Shown here: positions 47,856 through 59,361 of the stretch, piece by piece | Numbering within the stretch: position 1 is the stretch's first letter | Layout: each line of letters starts with the position of its first letter | Assembly: GCF_026210795.1 (NCBI RefSeq) | Contig: NC_089455.1 | Location: 2,666,001-2,730,000, forward strand | Direction of reading: 5' to 3' | DNA: 64,000 nucleotides | Source: Rhizophagus irregularis | Lineage: Eukaryota > Glomeromycota > Glomeromycetes > Glomerales > Glomeraceae | Position numbers and translations under genes: made by a program | The notes under the pieces: generated by a model | What the model was told of the DNA's origin: nothing | What the model saw: the letters and a program-made list of their open reading frames with translations, nothing else | The model's database searches: none

Positions 47856-48770
47856 TAAAAATCATGATATTAGCGTAATGATAGAGGTAAGTTGATAGCA
47901 ATTCAGATATCAGTTCTAAAACAATAGTGGCATTATCTGAAAGAATAATGCATAGCACTGAATAGCAGAGTATTTGAAAACAGAAATTGATTACTATAAA
48001 TTACTTTATAAATCTATCCCATATATTAATTTTTTTTTTATTTCTTCGATAGTTTTTCTTCGGGTCCTAAAAGATTGTTTTGTTAAGAAATTTTAATGTC
48101 AAATGATTTCACATTTTATGAAACTATAAAACTCTACCAGTTATTCAAAACCAGTTACTGAATCTTTAAATTCCTGATATCATACAATATGTGTCTCTAT
48201 TAAAATTTTTGGTTGTGTCTAGTGTAGCAAAGCTTAAATAACAATATAATGATAAGTTTTTGAGGGTACTAAATTATTGTCAAATTTACTAACACTCAAT
48301 GATAATTCCACTTATGATTATTCTGTAGTAATTGATAAGGGATTTAAAAAAAATTTAACAATTAAACAATCTGAAAGATATCATCGAACAGAAAAAATAT
48401 TTTTATGTATTGTCCCTAGTATGATAAATAAAATATCCTGTATAGTTCAAGAAAATAAATATTAGAAGACGATATAAGACATCACCGAATTATAATTTGA
48501 AATGTAACAGCTACTATATAAAGCATATTTTTTTCATATCATCCTTTTCTAGTATATTTCTAACTCCAATATTGTATGCTATGTAAAATGATGGACCAAT
48601 CAATCATAATACAAAGTATGGCCTGTAGACTACAACTCACGAAGCGGATTTGTCTTAATTGTAATATAATTGCTATACAAAATTTTTTTATTAAATGTTC
48701 AATAAAAAAAAATAAAGAAGATATAAAAATGTATAAATACTATCAACTTTTAGATTTTTAGATGTAGAAT
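47856..48770. other. Convergent 3' region, exportin and F-box gene
   Basis: 915 bp between converging genes. AATAAA-like words near 48425 and 48700. No gene or RNA recognised. Confidence 0.35.
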
Positions 48771-50687
48771 CTAATACATTATGTCACCGACATCATTATA
48801 ATTAACGGTAACATTATATTTATATTGTAATTCTTTAATAACATCTAATTCGTCTTTATCAAAATCATTTCTTCCACCAATTCCAAAATATTTCAAAGTT
48901 CCTTTGACCATTGCAAAATCTCTTACGATCATCAAATGAGAAATATCTAATCTTAAATAATTTATAATTAATACCCTAATTGGAGCCACACATTCATCAC
49001 TTAATAATAATTCACATAATTTTCTAACAGAATAACCACATTGTAATTCTAAATACCAACAACTTGATGGTAAATCTCTAGCATGAATGTTTAATTCTTC
49101 ATAATCACTATTCTTTGGACTAATAATAACGGTTAACCTTTCTAATAATAAAGCATGAAATAAATTATATAATAAAGAATTAGATGTAGATGAAGAAGAA
49201 GATGATGATGATGATTCTGTTGTAATAATATCATCATTGCTAATGAAATAATCCCGAAGTTTTAATGTGGTGATATTTTGACAACGATTCTTGATGGCAT
49301 TAATAATTTCTGGAGTAATTAAATCCAAACATAATTCTTGACATGTTGTAGAAAGTAAAGATTCAAGAATTAATTTTGGAATTTGAGAATTTTTTGGAGA
49401 ACATCCAATATTTAAAGATTTTAATCTCATACCACCATTATAATGAGAAGAATTAAAATCTTTTACTAATAAAGGTAAACTAGATTTAGTTAAACCAGTA
49501 CAATGATAAATTGTAAGATTTTTTAATTTTTTACAAGAAATTATTGAACGTAAATTAACTTTATGAAAATTAATATTTTGAAATTTAATTGAAATTAAAC
49601 TATTATAATGAAAAGAAAAAAGGATTGGTATAATAAAATTTGCACCAATTCTAGCACCAGATAAATTAAATTCTTGTAAATTTTTTTGAGATTTAATAAT
49701 AGAAATTAATAAATCTATTATAATTTGATTATTTTCAAAATAAGGTAAAGTTATATCTAAATGATATAATCCTTTACATAAAGTAGGAAAATATTGTAAA
49801 AATTTAAAAAGATTATCAGAAATTGGATTATAATAATTAAGAGAGAATTTAGTAATTTGTGATAAACCAGGATAAAATTTTGTAAATAATTCAATATTAG
49901 GAAAAATATCATCAATTTGTATAAAATATTTATCTATTTTAAATGATTGTAAATTATAAGAAGGATCAGTTATATTTTTTGTTAAAAACATTTTACATAA
50001 TGATTTTGTTATTAAATAAGTTAATTTATAAGTATTCCTTCCAATAAAAGATTTACGATAATATTTTATACCAGAATCAACTGATTGATATAAATCAACG
50101 TATGATAATTCTTTTAAATAAATTGAATAATTAAATAAACTATTTTTATTATTAGGTATTTTAAATCCATATTTTAAAAGTTTTGAATTTAAAAAAATTT
50201 TTTCTTCTTCTGATAAACAAGTTATATAAGTTCTAATAAGTTTATATCTACAATCTTTTGATAATTTATCAAAAGGGTTTGACCATAATATAGGAATAAC
50301 ATTCCTACACCAAGAACGACAAACTAATAAACATGAAAATAATCCTGAAAATCCTACATTTTTAAATATTTGTGTAAGACATTCCATTGGTAATGATGAT
50401 AAATCTGTTGTTGTTATTGTTGATGATTTTGTTGAAGAAGAAGAGGAAGAAGAAGATGATGATGATAATTCTAATGAAAAATCTTCCAATTTTGATTTTT
50501 CTAAAGAATCTAATCTTACATTTTCATAATTTCCTAAATCATTAAATAATTCTTGTTCACATTCAATTTCATAAAATTGTTTATGTTTTTTAACTGTTGT
50601 TGCTTCTTTAGATTTTAATTCTGTCTTTTTTGATCTATGATTTATTATATGGATTATACGACGAAGTAAAAAACAATATTGTCCCAT
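48771..50687 (-). CDS. F-box/LRR-like protein
   Basis: A single open frame of 638 residues. The F-box is at about 96-139: LSSLPMECLTQIF, then SCLLVCRSWCRNVIPILWSN. Two poly-Ser runs lie near 75-86 and around residue 490. The rest has irregular leucine-rich repeats (LKNLTIYHCTGLTKSSL, LKSLNIGCS, ITTLKLRDYF). By family such proteins bring substrates to SCF ubiquitin ligases; the substrate is unknown. Single-exon F-box genes of this form are numerous in Glomeromycotina. The start is the first ATG, just after an A-rich stretch. Confidence 0.9.
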   Translation of the reverse strand: MGQYCFLLRRIIHIINHRSKKTELKSKEATTVKKHKQFYEIECEQELFNDLGNYENVRLDSLEKSKLEDFSLELSSSSSSSSSSSTKSSTITTTDLSSLPMECLTQIFKNVGFSGLFSCLLVCRSWCRNVIPILWSNPFDKLSKDCRYKLIRTYITCLSEEEKIFLNSKLLKYGFKIPNNKNSLFNYSIYLKELSYVDLYQSVDSGIKYYRKSFIGRNTYKLTYLITKSLCKMFLTKNITDPSYNLQSFKIDKYFIQIDDIFPNIELFTKFYPGLSQITKFSLNYYNPISDNLFKFLQYFPTLCKGLYHLDITLPYFENNQIIIDLLISIIKSQKNLQEFNLSGARIGANFIIPILFSFHYNSLISIKFQNINFHKVNLRSIISCKKLKNLTIYHCTGLTKSSLPLLVKDFNSSHYNGGMRLKSLNIGCSPKNSQIPKLILESLLSTTCQELCLDLITPEIINAIKNRCQNITTLKLRDYFISNDDIITTESSSSSSSSSTSNSLLYNLFHALLLERLTVIISPKNSDYEELNIHARDLPSSCWYLELQCGYSVRKLCELLLSDECVAPIRVLIINYLRLDISHLMIVRDFAMVKGTLKYFGIGGRNDFDKDELDVIKELQYKYNVTVNYNDVGDIMY

Positions 50688-52378
50688 AATTTTGAATTTT
50701 TACAAAAAAAAGGAAAGAAAAAGGGGGAGGGAAAGAAAAACGAAAAAAAAAAAAAATTTTGAAAGACGGAAATAAATAAATGAATGAATGAACGTATATA
50801 TTATATGAATAGCCTCGCCACATTCTTTTTGTAATTGTTGCCTTTCTGAACACGTTTTTTGTTTGCCCAACCTCAACGGGAACGGATATAATCATTTATT
50901 ATTTTTTAATTATGAACAAATTTAAATATGATTATCATCAAATTAAGTAAAGATCTAACGAAAAATCAAGAATTTAAAAATTGTCATATACAAATAAATG
51001 TTATTTTGAGTGGCTTAGTAAGAAAATCTTATTAATCAGCCCAAAGCCCAATTGCTAAGCAATAATATTTGTGAATCGATTGTAAAAGCTTGGTCATTAT
51101 AAGCCATATCCTCTTTTTCATGTAACTATATTTAAAAAGAGGTTTTTTTTTTTTTGGACCAATGTTTACGATTCGGTTAATATAGATTTGACAATTTGTC
51201 AAATATTTGGGATCGGAAGTAGCAATTTAGAACATTCCATTTGAAGACGTGGATATTACATGTAATTATACGTGTGCTTAACCGGCTCGTTCGAGGCATG
51301 TGACAATATAAAATAATAATTTATTATAATGATTAAAAATGAATTATAATTAAATTATAAATAAATAGACACGCTATAATTAGCATTATATGATAGTTTC
51401 CTGGTTTGTTGGTATTATGTTTTTCTGGTGTCCCGAAAAAAACTAAAAATGTATCCTGTTTTTTAATGTTATAAGAAATATGCGTGTTTCACCAAAAACG
51501 GGTGCATAAGGCCAGTGATACCTCACGCACGCGCCCACGCCCCTTACAGTAGATTTATAAAACAATATTTGTTACTTTTGATATATTGCTTTGTAACAAT
51601 TTTAGGTATGTATAAAATCGAAGATAGACACTAATAAACTGGAAAGAAAATATAAGTATTGATATTGAGAGAAGTATAAAATCCACTGTAAATTTATGTT
51701 GTAATACGACAGACATATTGCAGGCAAATCATCTGCACCCATCATAGATCAGCACACAATGTAGTGTTTGCTATCGAATATTTTCTTCAAAGAAATATTT
51801 TTTTTAAAAAAAGAGTGCTTTTCAAAGGGAATTTTTTGGAATATTTTGGGTAAAGAAGTATAAGAATTGTCAATTTTATAAAGCATCCTACATTCTTACC
51901 AGGAAACCGATAAATTCCGATGATCTATATAATTTGACCTTTTTAAATCCGCGTGTCTATCCTATCTATCCTATAATATTTATATTGTGTCGACGTCATA
52001 AAATAAAATAGAGTGAATTCGTGAGTTCTATATCTGAGAACTTCACAGAAAATTAATTAATTCTGTGCCTAGATATAAAAAAATAACGATTGGATGGTAG
52101 TAATTATAATTAGTAACAAAGCATTACAGAAATAATACTATATCATCAATATCATCATAAATTTCATAAATTATAAATTATGAAATTCACAATATGTACA
52201 ATATCTCAATATTACGCAAATATTACAAGGGATAATCCGAGAAATTTGGGCAGTTAATTCTTACTAAACGTAAAGAATCTTTAATTTAGACAATAGTTGG
52301 AAATTTTTGTAAAAACACGTTAGCGTTTCAATTTAATCCATTTATTATTAAATAATAAGGATCTAAAAATTTCGAGAC
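50688..52378. other. Intergenic DNA upstream of the F-box gene
   Basis: About 1.7 kb with no gene that I can support. A purine-rich run at 50700-50755 precedes the F-box start. A GC-richer patch near 51515-51545 contains CACGCACGCGCCCACGCCCC. The rest is AT-rich. Confidence 0.4.
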
Positions 52379-52853
52379 AAAATTCAAAATGTTATTCACG
52401 TGAAATTATTACTCATAATGTTTTTTTTTTCTATTTTTTAAAGATGATTTTTCTGTGCGAAATAAACAATAAAATAAAGTAAAATAAAACTTCATTATTA
52501 TTTTGTCAATTCAGTATGATTTATTAATTTATATCAAAAAGATTAATAAAAAAAAACAAATTAATAAAAAAAAAGATTAAAAAAAGAAAAAAAAACAAAT
52601 CAATGAAAAAAAAAGGTTAAAAAAAGAAAAAATAACAAAAAAAAATTTCAAAAAAAATTATATCAATTTGTTCGTAAAAAAATAATTCAAATCCCAATTA
52701 TTTTTTGATTGGAATATGCAGTATTTTAATAAAATATTTTATTATTCGAGATTAGAACGGCCATGACAAGTTGGCTATGGAAAAAAAAACCCCTTATCAA
52801 TAGGTTGCTTTACATTGATATTGCCACAAGAAAAAATGAATGATAAAAACCTT

Positions 52854-53069
52854 TTATGGTGTAGGTGCTAACATGGCCATTGAAGTTAATTGGGCGAGAA
52901 CAGAACCTGCCGCAACATTTCCAACGAATGCTTGAGCGCCGGCCGCCACGCTCCCAGCGACGATGCCAGATTGAGAGATTCCGAAGAGTCCAGCTGCAAC
53001 AGGGCCAGCTCCGACAGCAATAGCTGCACCACCAACGACATAAACGACTGCAGCTGCCAATAAACCCAT
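52854..53069 (-). CDS. IFI6/IFI27 (ISG12)-like mini-protein A
   Basis: 71 residues, single exon, Gly/Ala-rich and very hydrophobic. The pattern GGAAIAVGAGPVAAGLFGIS, then GIVAGSVAAGAQAFVGNVAAG, then SVLAQLTS fits the IFI6/27 (6-16) domain: a hydrophobic N-terminal helix, a Gly-Ala linker, and a second helix pair. No signal peptide is separable from the domain. In animals these proteins sit in mitochondrial or ER membranes and act in cell death and immunity; in fungi their role is unknown. The paralog at 56677-56892 is about 75 percent identical by eye. Confidence 0.85.
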   Translation of the reverse strand: MGLLAAAVVYVVGGAAIAVGAGPVAAGLFGISQSGIVAGSVAAGAQAFVGNVAAGSVLAQLTSMAMLAPTP

Positions 53070-53194
53070 CTTTTCTTTTTTTTTATAAATAAAATAAAGC
53101 GAAAACGAGAAGGGAGCTTTAATAAAGATGTATAAATTGACTTAAAGAATGTATATCGGATGATAGATATAAAGATTATTAAATTGATTGCTGA

Positions 53195-53232
53195 AGAGAG
53201 GGAGGAAAATGGCGAGTTTTTAAAGCATTCTG
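53195..53232 (-). promoter_or_regulatory. Conserved proximal block, IFI27-like A
   Basis: The stretch GGAAAATGGCGAGTTTTTAA and AGCATTCT (plus-strand view), about 145 bp upstream of the start, is identical in copy B. On the coding strand it reads GCTTTAAAAACTCGCC, with a TATA-like TTTAAAAA. The conservation against diverged neighbours suggests a core promoter element. Confidence 0.55.
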
Positions 53233-53335
53233 CTTATCGAGAAAGTTTCACAATAATTTGTAGAATATTCTCAGGCGTTTTTTCAAAAATAGGCTTAAAA
53301 AAAATTTATATTGTTTGTTGTATCACGCAATTATA

Positions 53336-53442
53336 ATTCCGGAATCCTAATATCCGAGTACTATCCCAAAAAGTTAATATATGGGAATGTTAATAAGCGT
53401 AAGCCCTATTTACCCACTTTTTTTTTGGAAAGATGTGCGGAG
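53336..53442 (-). promoter_or_regulatory. Conserved distal blocks, IFI27-like A
   Basis: ATTCCGGAAT at 53336-53345 and GGAAAGATGTGCGGA at 53428-53442 are both kept in copy B (57137-57146 and 57242-57256). ATTCCGGAA contains TTC-nn-GAA, the dimer form of a heat-shock element. Binding by Hsf is only inferred. Confidence 0.4.
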
Positions 53443-53700
53443 TATTTGTATTTTGATTATTTTAAATGTGTTCTTTGATAACTTTATAAGACTAAATTAT
53501 TTTTTATGATGCAATGTATCATGTAAAATTGTGAATTAGTGATATAATTATTATCTTTTGGCGAATTCCTGACGATAAATGATTTGAAATAACGCGTGGA
53601 ATTTTCTAGATCAATTTATTTCACAATATCTCTCATATTGGAGTCTCTGGAACTTTTAATATTTGTACTGTATATGAGCCGAGATAATTAGAGTTTCAGA

Positions 53701-55358
53701 TGAAATTCTGTGTCACTTTTTCACGAATTTATATAATTTCTAATTCATCTAAAGCATTTAAATCTAATGAAATTAATGTTATATTCCAATGATTTTTTTT
53801 TATCGATAAATGAAAAGATTATCACGTTTTCTCAGCACTTTTTTTTTTGCGAAACAAAAGATTTCCCAATCAATTATGCAGATACAATTATGATAAATTG
53901 AATATTACCAAAGTCAACATAATCAATCAAAATTGTAATTTTTGCGTATTATCATACAAATATATACCTAATAAATATTAGGTCAGTATCAGGGCAAACC
54001 ACTATTAGATTAATAAGATTAGATCTCTGACTAAAGATCTCTTAGTTCCTTCTTATCAACTAACTACGCTTGATTATATACTGAACCAAAATTTCTTTTC
54101 TAATTTCTTCAATATTAAAAACTGATCCGTTTTTTTGATTCCTGAACTAATGACGTGCGGCGTGATGTAATCACGTTCTGCACTTCATGACAAATATTTT
54201 TTAAGATCTCAAGAAGGAGTCACACGACAGCCGACAACATTGACATCGCAAAATTCCTCGGAGCATTACTCTCAGTTATAAAATTTTTGAATTGTTAACT
54301 TATATTGTTCAAATCAAAAATGTATGTACTGTACAGTAACCCTTAAATGATGCCTTGATTTTTCGACAACAATGAACGAAACCTGGAATAAAATCTTTGA
54401 ACAAATGATCGATATGCTTGAACTGCTTAGTGAGAAATTAAAATTTGTGGATGATAAAGTAAACTTTGTGAATAATCAAAGTAGGCCTTGTAAATAATGA
54501 AGCAAAAGCAAAATGGAGTATTCTAGACAGTAAAATAGAAGATAAAATTCGATATATTAAAAAGATCCCATAACACAAACTTTCCTTCTTTTTAGTAAGA
54601 CTCTTGAGAGTCACATTTTTCCATGTAAATAATTTTGTAATCCTAAACTATTCCAATTACAGGGCTGGTCTATTATATGGGGCTCGTATTACTCGTATTC
54701 ATCTTTATCTTTATTTATCACATTTATGTTATAGTAGTAGTAAGGGTGACCTATCACTTAACGGCATTCAACAATTCAATAAAAGTTTTTCATATCTTTG
54801 ATGAGTCTTATTTTCTTAAAATTATTTGACTCATTTGATGGCGAACCTTGGGTATGCATCCAGGGTAGTACCTGGGATTTTTGTCCAATTACCCGGTACT
54901 CTCCTCATTTATAAAATCGACTTTCTGCAGATATCAGATATACAATAAAATTCTACTAAATATAGTTGCCGCACAAATACATTATCAAAATAAATAATTT
55001 GTCAAAAAAGTAGTAATTCTTTCTATTAAATAATTTAAAAGAAAAAGATGAAGGTAAAAATACCAATAGTTTCAATAGTTTTTTCATTTATCAAGATGCG
55101 TACCTTTTTTTTGATTAATTCTTTTATTCACATATTATAAGTAAGGAAATAATCCTCAATTATTCACAAATAAGACATAACATTAAACATTATGTAAGAT
55201 AATTACTGTATATAATATGAAGATTTTAATTATCACATCATCAAATCTTTAAATCACACAATTTACGATAAAGTTTGAATTTTATTAATGAACAAATTAC
55301 AACAGAACGAAATTGATAGGGTTAACAGAACAAAATCTTAGGTTCTTTATACTTTCAT
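53701..55358. other. Intergenic DNA upstream of IFI27-like A
   Basis: About 1.7 kb. A short open frame at 54372-54503 reads MNETWNKIFEQMIDMLELL, with a coiled-coil look, 43 residues, then continues in another frame after a shift; it may be a gene relic. At 54840-54910 a GC-richer patch (ACCTGGGATTTTTGTCC, TTACCCGGTACTC) may be a transposon remnant. No other supportable gene. Confidence 0.35.
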
Positions 55359-56254
55359 TTAAAGGATATCTTCCATATTAATTACAAATCCATCAAGAAC
55401 TTTTGACGCAATTTGAGAAGGATTTGAGTGTGTTAACCAAACGATTTGATTAGTATTAGAATCAAAGCTATAGATTCTTACTTCAAGTGGATTTACAAAT
55501 CGATCAATTGATATTCCTTCCTAAATAAAACCAATAATTTAATATAAAGATTGATAAACAAAATAGTCATCATAATTTTTTTACTTACTTCAACTCCACC
55601 GTCAATCCATCGCAACATTTTATTATGAAAATATTCAGGTGAATCAATCCTTGAACGGAACTCCACAACGAAATTTGGTGCAACTGGTGGATATGCTCGA
55701 TATTTTTGAACATCTGTTAGAGCGTTCCACCTGCAATAATAAAAAAAAAAAAGTTTTTTTCTTAAAATAAAATAATTGCAAAAAATGAAATTATTTTATT
55801 TTGATTATGTTTAGAAACCTGGCATTAAGAACAACAGCAATACTAGGGTTTAGAATATCACCATTTGGTAAAGTAACACATGTCTATAATAAACAAAAAG
55901 ATATGATGTCAGAAAATAATAAAAAAAAATCAACGAAACTCTTTCGTAATGTACTGTACCAAGGAAGGAATAAAGGTTCCAACCAAGTTGGAGTTAGTAT
56001 TACACCACTCAATAACTCGAAAATTCATTTTTGTTTCTCTTTGAGCTAATACATACGATTTTAATACAGAAATGTAATATTTTAATTCGATAAAAACTGT
56101 CTTTAGCAAGCGACATACCAGTTTCAAATTCTACCGCTGGTAATATATCAAGCTGGCCATCAATAAGATTCATTCGAAAAGACTTAGGATTTTTGTATGA
56201 AGTTTCCTCAAATTGTTCGATATTACTTTTAGGAACTAAAGAACGTGGAAACAT
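55359..56254 (-). CDS. Uma2-like restriction-endonuclease-fold protein
   Basis: Five exons on the minus strand: 56254-56119, 56045-55960, 55883-55819, 55730-55589 and 55520-55359, phases continuous, 196 residues. The pattern LPNGDILNPSIAVVLNARWNALTD, then PPVAPNFVVEFRSRIDSPEYF, then KMLRWIDGGVEEGISIDRFV fits the Uma2 (PD-(D/E)XK) family, which is bacterial-like and expanded in Glomeromycotina. The usual metal-binding Asp of SPDAA/RPDV is a Ser (NPSIA), while the Glu of FVVEF and the Lys of KM remain. The nuclease may therefore be inactive. It lies between the two IFI27-like copies, and lacks a paralog on the other side of copy B. Confidence 0.7.
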
Positions 56255-56676
56255 TTTGGAAGTATAAAAGAAGAAAAATCAGACAAATGGCGAGTCAAGT
56301 TAAATCATATCACGTTCAACGCAAAATTTTATTCACGTGAAAATTATATATTCAAACTTTTTTTTTTTATTTAAATAGATTTTTTTCTGAAAATAAACAA
56401 TGAGTAAAAATGGGGAAAATAAAAAAAAATAAATGAAATAAAAAAATGAAACAAAAAAAATGAGTAAAATAAAAAATGTAGGATAAATATATTATACAAA
56501 AAAGTAAATATTATTTCACTATATAATTTTTGAATAGCTTTAATATAATATAATATTTTTTAAAGCGGCCATGAGACGAGAATAATGTAACGGCTACTGA
56601 AAAAAAAAACTATCAATAAGTTGCTTTATATTGATATTGTCACAATAAAAAATGAATGAAAAATGGTAAAAACCTT

Positions 56677-56892
56677 TTATGGAGTAGGCGATAACATGGC
56701 AATTGAAGTTAACTTTGCGAGAATAGAACCTGCCGCAACGTTTCCAACGTATGCTTGAGCGCCGGCCGCCAAACTTCCAGCGACGACGCCAGTTTCAGAG
56801 ATTCCAAGGATCCCAACTACAATAGGGCCACCTCCGACAGCAATAGCGGCACCACCAACGACAGCAACAAATGCTGCTGAAAAGAAACCCAT
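56677..56892 (-). CDS. IFI6/IFI27 (ISG12)-like mini-protein B
   Basis: 71 residues, the same length as copy A with no indel. Segments GGAAIAVGGGPIVVGILGIS and VAAGAQAYVGNVAAGSI, with LAKLTSIAMLSPTP at the end, mirror A. Substitutions are mostly conservative among small or hydrophobic residues (Ala/Ser, Val/Ile, Phe/Tyr), which suggests purifying selection and a working protein. Function in fungi is not known. The start ATG directly follows an A-rich leader, as in A. Confidence 0.85.
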   Translation of the reverse strand: MGFFSAAFVAVVGGAAIAVGGGPIVVGILGISETGVVAGSLAAGAQAYVGNVAAGSILAKLTSIAMLSPTP

Positions 56893-56987
56893 TTTTTTTT
56901 TGTAACAAAAATTGATTTTTAAGAGAGGAGATGGAGATTAAAAGACTGTATGTATAATGAATATAAAGATTAAATTGTCTGCTAAAA

Positions 56988-57022
56988 AGAGAGAGGAAAA
57001 TGGCGAGTTTTTAAAGCATTCT
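56988..57022 (-). promoter_or_regulatory. Conserved proximal block, IFI27-like B
   Basis: Same GGAAAATGGCGAGTTTTTAA and AGCATTCT block as in copy A, here about 110 bp upstream of the start codon. Confidence 0.55.
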
Positions 57023-59028
57023 AACTGACACAGTATCACACAAAATTTTTTGGTTCATCAGCAGGTGGCGTTCGGAATAGAATAGACTTAAAAAACAAGT
57101 AAAAAAAATTTTATATTGTTATATTACGCACTCAATAATTCCGGAACTCCTCATAATAACCGAGTACCTATCCCAAAGAGTTAATTTATGGAATGTAAAT
57201 TAACTTCATGTGTGTGAAAAGCACCAATTATCCTTTTTTTTGGAAAGATGTGCGGATATTTGTAGCCTAGAAATTCTATATAGGTTATGGCATTGAGTCA
57301 GACAAATAAACTTATCGTCAATATAATTTTGGTTGGTGACCGACGATAAAATGAAAATAAATAAAAATACATCAGATGATATGATTTATAGTAGGACTGG
57401 GATAGAAAATGATTTAGTGCGTATAGAAGAGATAAATTGAATGGTAATAAAAAGGAGAAATCACAGATCTATGTTATTACAATACAATAACAATATATAT
57501 ATATATATATATATTCAACAAAACTAATAAGAACTACATAATACGAACTCTGAAGAAAAGAGATTTAATTTATTTAATTTGATTAATTTAATAATATGCC
57601 CCTTTTCACGATAATTATCAAAACATCTCTCATATAACTTAAGGAGTCCCTGGAACTTTTAATATTTGTACTGTAAATGACTTGAATATGAAGATTAGTC
57701 ACTATTTTTTTTTTTTGAACCAACCAAATTTAGCTAAACTAAAACGGAAAAAAAATTCCCAAAAGGTTAGATCAATATGGTAACAATTATGATGATTGAT
57801 GAAATTGGTATAATGATCTCTAAACTTACCCATATACAGATAGTTATCTTAATAATAAGATCCCTAATTAATATTCCGTTTAAGGATACCAAAGTAAATA
57901 TTTTTAATCTTAAATTTCAAAATAGTCAAATGAGTATTACATAACAATACAATATTTATTTTACTGAACGTTTTCTAATGATTTAACAACTTTACTTTAA
58001 TGCTCTTATCATTCCAAGCATTTTCGACGCTATTGAATTCATTAGCTCGTTATTTAAATGGTTTCTTTGCTTAATTCTAAATAATCTCCCGATGTGTGGT
58101 TTTAATCTCCACGGGAGAGACTAGTTTAAACAATTTCCTGAATATTTGCAGCCGGTTCACATTCTAAAAATTAAATATAAATTTAATATAGTAAGTATTA
58201 CCTCTATGCAAGTTCCAATACGCGACAATTCGGGAGATTGATGGTAATTTTTCTAATCTTATCTTTTTTTTTCATTATTATTATTATTATTTTCCCGTTT
58301 TAATAACTTTGTATATTTTTTTTAAATTATAATTAACTTGTACAAAAAAGTTCCGAATTGAGTAAATATGCTAGCCAAAATTTAGGGTCGTGTTAAATTC
58401 TTGGAAAATGATAAAAGAAATATCACTATTAAAGTGAAGCTGAAGACTTGAAAGTAAAAATGAATTTATTGAAAAAAATTATGCAATGAATTAAAAAGAT
58501 ATTCTCAACTATCATCAAGGTTTATTTATGTTTAAAATAATTTTATATTCGGTTTAGATGCATATATAAAGCTTACAATAAAACGTCCATAGAAGGGCGA
58601 AGAAGATAATAGTGATACTGAATGTTTTGAAGAAATAGATAACAATGAGGAAGAAGAAGAGAAGGAACAAGAAATCGAAGCGAAAGAGATAAAAAAAGTA
58701 ATAATATTTTTTTGTAAACATTTTAACTTTTTATTAATTTTATGTGTTAATAGAGTAAGAGAAGACTATAATCTTTGAGAAAAAGAAAAAACGGTAGCAT
58801 GGTATTTTGGATGGTTATTCGCTAAAATCTGATAACAACATTTACTTTCTAGTTAAAAAATAATTTGAAGGTATTATAATATCTGATATTTTTTAGTAAC
58901 CACGGGTTAATTTTTAAAATCTGCTAACATTTTTTTTTTTTGATGAAGCTTGATTCGATTTTAACATGAAGTTAGCATAGGATTACCCACCAAAAAAAGT
59001 CTGCTAATACCGGAATGATTGTATACCA

Positions 59029-59361
59029 ATACCAATCCGAGGATCGACGGATGGAATTTTGATAGATTTAACAAGATTTTTTTTTGAGATATCTTCGGAT
59101 TCTACTCCAATACGCAATATAGTAAAATTAAAATCCGTTTCAATTATAAAATGGAGAAGAAATTCAACTCGGATCGAAAATCCATCCGATCGGATGAAAA
59201 ATTCAATCTGAACCGAATTTCTCTTTTTTTTTATTATTAACAACACTTAAATTTACTATATTGTGTATTGAGATATGGTCTTAGTGTATCCGAAAAAAAA
59301 TCCTTACCTTTATTAATTAAATCCACATGAAAATATTCCCATCCGTCGATCCTCGGATTGG
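59029..59361. mobile_element. MITE with CCAATCCGAGGATCGACGGATGG ends
   Basis: CAATCCGAGGATCGACGGAT near 59034 and its inverted complement ATCCGTCGATCCTCGGATTG near 59341 bound a 330-bp AT-rich body containing CGGATCGAAAATCCATCC and GATCGGATG words, as in subterminal arrays of hAT MITEs. No target duplication found. Confidence 0.6.

Larger units (their letters stand above)
52379..53700. repeat. Segmental duplication, copy A (IFI27-like gene and flanks)
   Basis: This block and 56318-57690 share, in the same order: TTATTCACGTGAAA (52395 and 56330), the 3' flank with GGTTGCTTTACATTGATATT (52802; copy B has AGTTGCTTTATATTGATATT at 56620), the gene, AAAATGGCGAGTTTTTAAAG, ATTCCGGAA, GGAAAGATGTGCGGA and CTGGAACTTTTAATATTTGT. 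Intervening sequence is diverged. Confidence 0.85.
56318..57690. repeat. Segmental duplication, copy B (IFI27-like gene and flanks)
   Basis: See copy A (52379-53700). Spacing between conserved blocks differs by tens of bases, and the intergenic sequence is strongly diverged, so the duplication is old but coding and promoter blocks are kept. Confidence 0.85.

Noticed and set aside
54604-54801. 65-codon reading frame
   Set aside because: No motif and unusual composition; no supporting start context.
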